From an uncultured Eubacteriales bacterium (GTDB taxonomy: Bacteria; Bacillota; Clostridia; Lachnospirales; Lachnospiraceae): 9,617 nucleotides of DNA. Location: NCBI GenBank assembly GCA_900548855.1, contig URMF01000078.1, forward strand, positions 1 through 9,617. The letters are read 5' to 3'. Both the position numbers and the translations under genes were made by a program. The notes under the pieces are model-generated. The model was not told the origin of the DNA. It saw only the letters and a program-made list of their open reading frames with translations, and did not search any database. This document shows positions 5,691 through 9,617 of the stretch, piece after piece. How positions within the stretch are numbered: position 1 is the first letter of the stretch; each line of letters starts with the position of its first letter.

Positions 5691-7667
5691 TTAAAAGCCA
5701 TAATAGCTTTCATAAGTTTCAGGGTCAATTTCTTCATAGCTTTCATAGTCATAGCTTTCAGAGGTTTCAGAAGAGGAAGGAGTATTATTGATTAGAGCAA
5801 ATAAAGGGTCATTAAGAGCAGTTACATATTCGGAGATTTTTGTGTCAAGTTCCTCAATGCTGACAATATCGTTGCTGTTGATTTCTGAACCAATCTTGCG
5901 AACGGTTGCAATATCCTCAGACAATTTGGTTTCTGCTGTTATCTGAGCGATATTAGCTAATGTCAAATCCACCTTATAGCTGTTATCTTCTGCACTCAAA
6001 TTAAGGGTAGTGGGATTGGTTTCAAGAATGTAGAGAGTGTCAGTGTTAAACCCTAACTCTGAAAGAGCGTATATAAGGTTGTCAGAGAGGTAAGGAGTAA
6101 TGGTGTAACTGCCTGTCAGCACCGGGAGATTGTGCAGCTTTTTAACTTCAAAGTCCTTATAATCAACAACTAATACAGCAGTGTCATTGTCGGATAATGC
6201 AAGACTAACAATAGCATTTCCGCTGGTGCTGCCTTGCTTATTTATCTTAATATCAACCATTTTAACGCCATTGATTTTTGCGTAAGCGGCGTACTTGCTA
6301 CCCTCTGATATATACATATAATCAATGGATTTTCTGTCGCTGCGGTGATTTTCTCTGTACTTGATTTTATTTCCTGCAACGGTTCCATCAGATTTTACAT
6401 AAGTCACAAAATCAAGAGAGCAGTTGGTTTCGCTCATAAAGTATATATAATTCTGTTCTTCCTGAAGGAACTGCACCAATTCTGAAATCAAGGAATTATT
6501 ACCCAGAGAGCCACGAAGGTTGCTGTCGGATATTACATCAGCCATACTACCTAATATATTGCTGATAGTCGATTGGTCGAATGATACTGTTACAATATCA
6601 CCTGAGAAGCTTATATCTCCAATACTTTCTGCCCCACTGGTGTATGTAATTTCAGCGTCTTTATAGTAATATTTAATCACATCAAGCAAGGAAGAGTATA
6701 GATTATTAAGCTCGTCAGCATCGATATCAACATTTATTGCCTGTCTTGGAAGTGTCATAGTTACATACTGGTCTGTTACCGCAGGCAGGGTAATATAGCT
6801 ATCCTTACCATTGCGAGTGTACGACAGACCAGCGCTTAAAATGTCAGTATCATTATAAGATAAGCTGCCACAAATCGCTTTGTTGTCATCGTTGCTGAAA
6901 AAAGAAGCAGAGAGGGTATAATTACCAATAGCGCTAATGAGGTCTTTATATCTGGTGTCAATACCTTCAGTAAGGCTGTTATAATCGCTGAGAGGGGTAA
7001 CGCTGATGTTGTGTGATACTGTAATATTATCCTCGCCGATAGCGCTCGTAACTACATTTGCAAACATATTAGCAGTAATTGCATTTTCAATGTATGTATT
7101 ATCATCATTTGATACTGTGTAGAGCGAGGGTATAACGTTAGCAGTTAAGCTATTTATGGGGTCAGCGTTATTAAACAACTCCATCGCTGAACGCTCTGCG
7201 AGTGAAATTGCATACCCCTGATCACCCTTAATCAATCGAGATACAGCAGGGGTAAAATTAGCCTTGCATACATATCCACCCACTCCCAGAACAGCAACAA
7301 CACAAGCAGCTATAATGATGGGCTTTATAGCCTTATTCTTTTTCTTTTTAGTATTGGTAGTAACCGTTTCATTTTCTGGTATTTCAGGAGCAGGAGTAAG
7401 TTCAGGCTCAGGTTCGGCAGGTGTAGCAGGAGCTTCCTCCGGGCGTGGCAGCGTGGCAGTGGCAACGCCGGAATAATCATCTTCATTAGGGGCAGTATCA
7501 GGGGTAGTGTATTCAGCCTCTGAGTAATAGTTATCTGTTTCAGGGGTAGTAGGCTCTGAATAGTCTGTAATAGGGTCAGTCTGCTCAATGGCATTGAGGT
7601 CAGCGCCGCATAATGCACAATACTTCATTCCATCTTCTAACAAGTTTCCACATTTGGGACAGTACAT
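5691..7667 (-). CDS. Zinc-ribbon single-pass membrane protein (658 aa)
   Basis: The start is the ATG at 7667, since GGAGGA (7675-7680) lies 7 nt upstream. An upstream start at 7730 would run into the recombination site at 7723-7748. In order: a zinc ribbon, MYCPKCG and YCALCG (C3, C6, C17, C20); an acidic Pro/Glu/Thr-rich linker to about 105; a Lys-rich stop (KKKKNK); one membrane helix at about 114-133; and a roughly 500-residue region predicted to lie outside the cell. That region is rich in Asn, Ser, Thr and beta-like strands, and ends in an acidic Tyr-rich tail (YDYESYEEIDPETYESYYGF, last 20 residues). This topology is common in Firmicutes surface or sensor proteins, but I cannot assign a function. 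It is the first gene of the operon behind the invertible promoter and has no other visible promoter. Confidence 0.85.
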   Translation of the reverse strand: MYCPKCGNLLEDGMKYCALCGADLNAIEQTDPITDYSEPTTPETDNYYSEAEYTTPDTAPNEDDYSGVATATLPRPEEAPATPAEPEPELTPAPEIPENETVTTNTKKKKNKAIKPIIIAACVVAVLGVGGYVCKANFTPAVSRLIKGDQGYAISLAERSAMELFNNADPINSLTANVIPSLYTVSNDDNTYIENAITANMFANVVTSAIGEDNITVSHNISVTPLSDYNSLTEGIDTRYKDLISAIGNYTLSASFFSNDDNKAICGSLSYNDTDILSAGLSYTRNGKDSYITLPAVTDQYVTMTLPRQAINVDIDADELNNLYSSLLDVIKYYYKDAEITYTSGAESIGDISFSGDIVTVSFDQSTISNILGSMADVISDSNLRGSLGNNSLISELVQFLQEEQNYIYFMSETNCSLDFVTYVKSDGTVAGNKIKYRENHRSDRKSIDYMYISEGSKYAAYAKINGVKMVDIKINKQGSTSGNAIVSLALSDNDTAVLVVDYKDFEVKKLHNLPVLTGSYTITPYLSDNLIYALSELGFNTDTLYILETNPTTLNLSAEDNSYKVDLTLANIAQITAETKLSEDIATVRKIGSEINSNDIVSIEELDTKISEYVTALNDPLFALINNTPSSSETSESYDYESYEEIDPETYESYYGF

Positions 7668-7722
7668 ATTTTTATCCTCCACTTTTTGTTTATGCCTTAT
7701 TAATTCTAGGTTTGTGATACAT

Positions 7723-7748
7723 AACCACATAATATTTATTGTGTTGTA
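7723..7748. repeat. Left recombination site (IRL) of the invertible segment
   Basis: Positions 7723-7740 are the exact reverse complement of 7930-7947. Read on the minus strand the site has an inner arm TACAACACA, an 8-bp spacer ATAAATAT, and an outer arm TATGTGGTT. Arms of about 9-13 bp around a 6-8 bp spacer are usual for tyrosine recombinase core sites. The inner arm is degenerate (6 of 9 match the partner site). Confidence 0.8.
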
Positions 7749-7860
7749 TATCTCTGTAAATCCGCATTATTACTAGCTTTATATGATTTGATGTTTGCAT
7801 TTTTATCTCATTTTTTATCGTTTTGTCATTACAATTTTATAGGTCAAAGTCATTAATCTA

Positions 7861-7889
7861 TTGACAAATCCATTGGGGGATAGTATAAT
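7861..7889 (+). promoter_or_regulatory. Consensus promoter inside the invertible segment
   Basis: TTGACA (7861-7866), a 17-bp spacer, and TATAAT (7884-7889) match the sigma-A consensus at all 12 positions. The expected start is about 7896. It points to the right, where the only gene is the tyrosine recombinase in antisense orientation, so in this arrangement it drives no sense gene. A small inverted repeat GTCAA (7843-7847) / TTGAC (7861-7865) overlaps the -35 and could be an operator. Confidence 0.85.
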
Positions 7890-7921
7890 ATTGATATAGG
7901 TTAAAACTGGATTTTGGTAAT

Positions 7922-7947
7922 AACCACATAATAAATATTATGTGGTT
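7922..7947. repeat. Right recombination site (IRR), a perfect palindrome
   Basis: The arm AACCACATA (7922-7930), spacer ATAAATAT (7931-7938) and arm TATGTGGTT (7939-7947) give a symmetric core site; 12 bp on each side pair exactly. The spacer is asymmetric and identical to that of the left site in opposite orientation, which predicts inversion rather than excision. A further half-site ATTATGTGGT occurs at 7950-7959, overlapping the end of the recombinase gene. Confidence 0.8.
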
Positions 7948-7950
7948 GAA

Positions 7951-8805
7951 TTATGTGGTATCTCTTACTAGTCCTAATCCCTCTATTTGCTTTATATGAA
8001 TGGCTCCTGATTCCTTGGTGTAGATTTTGGTAGTATTAACACTTGTGTGCCCTAGTAAGTCACAAAGTCTAGATAAATCCTTGTACTGTGAGTAGTAGGA
8101 GCGGGCGAAAAGATGGCGCAAGTTATGCGGGTAAACCTTTTCGGGATTGACCTTAGCAATAGTGCATAAGCGTTTCATTGCCGCCCAAATGTTTGAACGG
8201 TCTATTGGTTTTCCAGTCCGTGTTGTAAAGATAGAACCAGATGTAATATTTGAGTTTACTACATACTTTTTTAACAGCTTCTGAAGTGTATTAGGGATAA
8301 ATACTATCCTGCTCTTACCCTTATTTGTGACTAAGCATTTACTCTCTTTTAGGCTTTCAGCCGTTATATATTGTAATTCTGAAACTCTTATACCTGTTGA
8401 GCATATGGTCTGTATGATTAAACTTAGTCGTTCTTGACCGTTAATGTTGGCTGCCCTGATTAGTTTGTCATATTCCCTGCGTGTCAATTCTTTGCCTGCT
8501 GTTTCGTAAATTTGTTTTTGGATTTTGAGAGGTTTTAGGGCTAGATCTGGTCTACACATATATTTCAACAGGCTGTTAATAGCTGCTATTGATACATTAC
8601 AAGTTGTTGGTGCATATTGAGATGTTAGCATTGTTTTGTATGATAACAATTTATCTTTAGTCACAGGCTGACAGTCTAAAAACAACTGTAAAGACATCAA
8701 CTCGCGTTGATAAGATTTAATTGTGCTTTCGCTGCGTTCCTGTTCATGAAGATATCTTATGTAATTCTTGATTGTTTTATCTGATAGGATTATATCTTTT
8801 CTCAT
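7951..8805 (-). CDS. Tyrosine recombinase, likely catalyst of the promoter inversion
   Basis: The product is 284 aa. The ATG at 8805 has AAAGGAG (8814-8820) 8 nt upstream; a TTG at 8823 would overlap this site and is rejected. The N-terminal SAM-like core-binding domain is about 1-95, and the catalytic domain follows. All active-site residues are visible: R140 (TGIRVSEL), K164 (NKGKSR), H227 and R230 (PHNLRH), H253 (LLGHTS) and the nucleophile Y262 (IYTK). The length is that of XerC/D-like and small invertase-type integrases, shorter than most phage integrases with arm-binding domains. The gene ends 3 bp from the right inversion site, which makes that segment its likely substrate. It lies after a hairpin terminator and probably has its own promoter. 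In the present orientation the segment's promoter transcribes its antisense strand. Confidence 0.92.
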   Translation of the reverse strand: MRKDIILSDKTIKNYIRYLHEQERSESTIKSYQRELMSLQLFLDCQPVTKDKLLSYKTMLTSQYAPTTCNVSIAAINSLLKYMCRPDLALKPLKIQKQIYETAGKELTRREYDKLIRAANINGQERLSLIIQTICSTGIRVSELQYITAESLKESKCLVTNKGKSRIVFIPNTLQKLLKKYVVNSNITSGSIFTTRTGKPIDRSNIWAAMKRLCTIAKVNPEKVYPHNLRHLFARSYYSQYKDLSRLCDLLGHTSVNTTKIYTKESGAIHIKQIEGLGLVRDTT

Positions 8806-8839
8806 TGTTATTACTCCTTTCAAGTAAGAAATATATACT

Positions 8840-8848
8840 ATTATATCA
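8840..8848 (-). promoter_or_regulatory. Possible extended -10 promoter of the tyrosine recombinase gene
   Basis: On the minus strand TGATATAAT (8848-8840) fits the TGN-TATAAT extended -10. The expected start near 8833 leaves a 25-30 nt leader with the ribosome binding site at 8814-8820. No -35 is visible. The box overlaps the 3' arm of the hairpin at 8844-8881, so termination of the upstream gene and initiation here may be linked. Confidence 0.45.
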
Positions 8849-8881
8849 TAAGGGCAGGTTATAGCACCTGCCCTTATGATA
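8844..8881. terminator. 16-bp perfect-stem hairpin between the two recombinase genes
   Basis: TATCATAAGGGCAGGT (8844-8859) pairs exactly with 8866-8881 around a 6-nt loop. It starts 5 bp after the stop of the serine recombinase gene and is followed on the minus strand by an AT-rich but not U-rich tail. It would also stop plus-strand transcripts running in from the promoter at 7861-7889. Confidence 0.75.
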
Positions 8882-8885
8882 ATAA

Positions 8886-9476
8886 TTATTGATTATCTAT
8901 ATTTTCCAGTCCCTGCTTTTCTGCTCTCAATTTTATAGCTTTGTAGAGGGTTGGTCGAGAAATACCACACGCACGACAAATCTCCGATACAGTCAAATTA
9001 TGTAAATCATACATCTTCAATGCTTTGTCCAATGTCTTTTCCGGAGTGGCAGGTCTGCCACCAAATCTACCCCTTTCCCGAGCACTTTTTACTCCCTCAC
9101 GAACACGTTCCGAAATGGTTTCGCGTTCAAACTCGCTTAGAACGCATAAAAATTGTGCTATCATTTTTCCTGCGGCACTACCAAAATCTAATTTTTCCTT
9201 TAACGAAATTAGAGTGACACCCTCATTATGAAATGTTTGCATTAAATTTATTAAATCTGCTGAGCTCCTCCCCAAACGACTTAATGACTCAATATATACT
9301 GTATCCCCTTCTTCCACTGCTTCTAATAAAGCCTTTAACTTTGGACGATTACTTTTAGTACCTGACATTTTCTCAGTGTAGATATAATCCTTATCTACTC
9401 CTGCTGCAACTAAAGCATCAATTTGTCGGTCTAAACATTGACCGGTTGTCGATACCCTTGCATATCCAAAATTCAT
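8886..9476 (-). CDS. Small serine recombinase (resolvase/invertase family)
   Basis: The product is 196 aa, the usual length for Tn3-type resolvases and Hin-like invertases. The catalytic domain opens with NFGYARVSTTGQ, with the nucleophile S9 and R7. SLSRLGRS gives R67 and R70. The long dimer helix follows at about 100-135 (KMIAQFLCVLSEFERETISER). The C-terminal helix-turn-helix is about 162-183 (TVSEICRACGISRPTLYKAI). The protein appears intact. It cuts and rejoins DNA at its own sites and could be a remnant of a transposon or a local invertase. The ATG at 9476 has a GGGGG-type ribosome binding site at about 9485-9490. The imperfect palindrome at 9514-9545 upstream could be its operator or crossover site. 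It is separated from the tyrosine recombinase gene by a terminator and may have nothing to do with the promoter switch. Confidence 0.9.
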   Translation of the reverse strand: MNFGYARVSTTGQCLDRQIDALVAAGVDKDYIYTEKMSGTKSNRPKLKALLEAVEEGDTVYIESLSRLGRSSADLINLMQTFHNEGVTLISLKEKLDFGSAAGKMIAQFLCVLSEFERETISERVREGVKSARERGRFGGRPATPEKTLDKALKMYDLHNLTVSEICRACGISRPTLYKAIKLRAEKQGLENIDNQ

Positions 9477-9513
9477 CTTTTATACCCCCTATAAAAATAA
9501 TATATGTTTTTCG

Positions 9514-9545
9514 GAGTAAACCAATTTAACATAATTGTTTTACTC
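9514..9545. promoter_or_regulatory. Imperfect palindrome upstream of the serine recombinase gene
   Basis: GAGTAAACCAATT (9514-9526) and AATTGTTTTACTC (9533-9545) are complementary at 12 of 13 positions around TAACAT. It lies 38 bp before the serine recombinase start codon, so it fits an operator or a resolution site. The rest of 9477-9617 is AT-rich, with a short AACAATTGTT palindrome at 9599-9608 and no gene or clear promoter. Confidence 0.5.
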
Positions 9546-9617
9546 TGATACTCACCATTTTATCTATTTTTTGTTCTCCACATTTACTTGTGTGATTAAA
9601 CAATTGTTATTTTAACA

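Larger units (their letters stand above)
7723..7947. other. Putative invertible promoter segment (phase-variation switch)
   Basis: An 18-bp perfect inverted repeat (7723-7740 / 7930-7947) flanks 189 bp with no ORF but with a consensus promoter at 7861-7889. A complete tyrosine recombinase gene starts 3 bp beyond the right repeat. The promoter now faces right, away from the operon at 7667-3732. Inversion about the midpoint 7835 would move its start site from about 7896 to about 7774 on the minus strand, about 107 nt before the zinc-ribbon ATG. No other promoter toward the operon was found in the segment. Similar switches are known in gut bacteria and in Clostridioides difficile. That this one flips is inference, but every required part is present. 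Confidence 0.8.

Noticed and set aside
7264..7618. Open frames on both strands in the N-terminal part of the zinc-ribbon gene
   Set aside because: They overlap the well-supported zinc-ribbon gene, have no ribosome binding site, and their compositions (Leu/Pro or Ser/Gly rich) reflect the low-complexity linker in other frames.
7922..7947. Attachment site of an integrated element adjacent to the integrase
   Set aside because: The shared 18-bp core is in inverted, not direct, orientation and flanks only a promoter. Integration would leave direct repeats around the whole element, and none were seen in the window.
9497..9524. Promoter for the serine recombinase (TTGGTT, 16 bp, TATTAT on the minus strand)
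   Set aside because: The implied start falls on or beside the ribosome binding site at about 9485-9490, and the -35 is weak.

Overview
The window is AT-rich, densely coded and uses strong AGGAGG-type ribosome binding sites and sigma-A promoters. It carries a lipoprotein, zinc-ribbon membrane proteins and a dockerin-like calcium motif. Together these suggest a low-GC Gram-positive bacterium, most likely a gut-type Clostridia (Lachnospiraceae or Oscillospiraceae relative). That assignment is inference from style, not from a marker gene.

Layout, left to right. (1) 1-455: a cluster of AAGTCACC repeats and hairpins, then a small plus-strand gene of unknown function, ending at a GC-rich hairpin shared with the convergent gene. 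(2) 544-2013: a minus-strand gene for a zinc ribbon / HEPN-like RNAGH-type motif / SEC-C protein with its own clear promoter. (3) 2014-2292: no intact gene. It holds a relic copy of part of the downstream lipoprotein gene and a pair of 16-bp repeats. (4) 2293-3663: a minus-strand pair, a lipoprotein followed by a RES-domain-like protein. (5) 3732-7667: a minus-strand two-gene operon encoding a zinc-ribbon single-pass membrane protein and a secreted transglutaminase-like protein, 21 bp apart. (6) 7723-7947: an apparent invertible promoter. (7) 7951-8805: a complete tyrosine recombinase. (8) 8886-9476: a small serine recombinase, separated from the previous gene by a 16-bp-stem hairpin.

The main discovery is at 7723-7947. 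Two sites share an exact 18-bp inverted repeat (7723-7740 and 7930-7947). They flank a perfect-consensus promoter (TTGACA, 17 bp, TATAAT at 7861-7889) and lie directly beside a tyrosine recombinase gene. As assembled, the promoter points away from the operon at 7667-3732 (OFF) and into the antisense strand of the recombinase. Inversion would turn it toward the operon and place the start of transcription about 107 bp before the zinc-ribbon gene. This is the architecture of a phase-variable promoter switch controlling surface or secreted proteins. The recombinase, its sites, the promoter and the cargo operon are all present in the window.

Secondary interest lies in two possible toxin or defence proteins (HEPN-like/SEC-C and RES-like), a recombination scar at 2098/2099, and the repeat-rich leader at 43-149.
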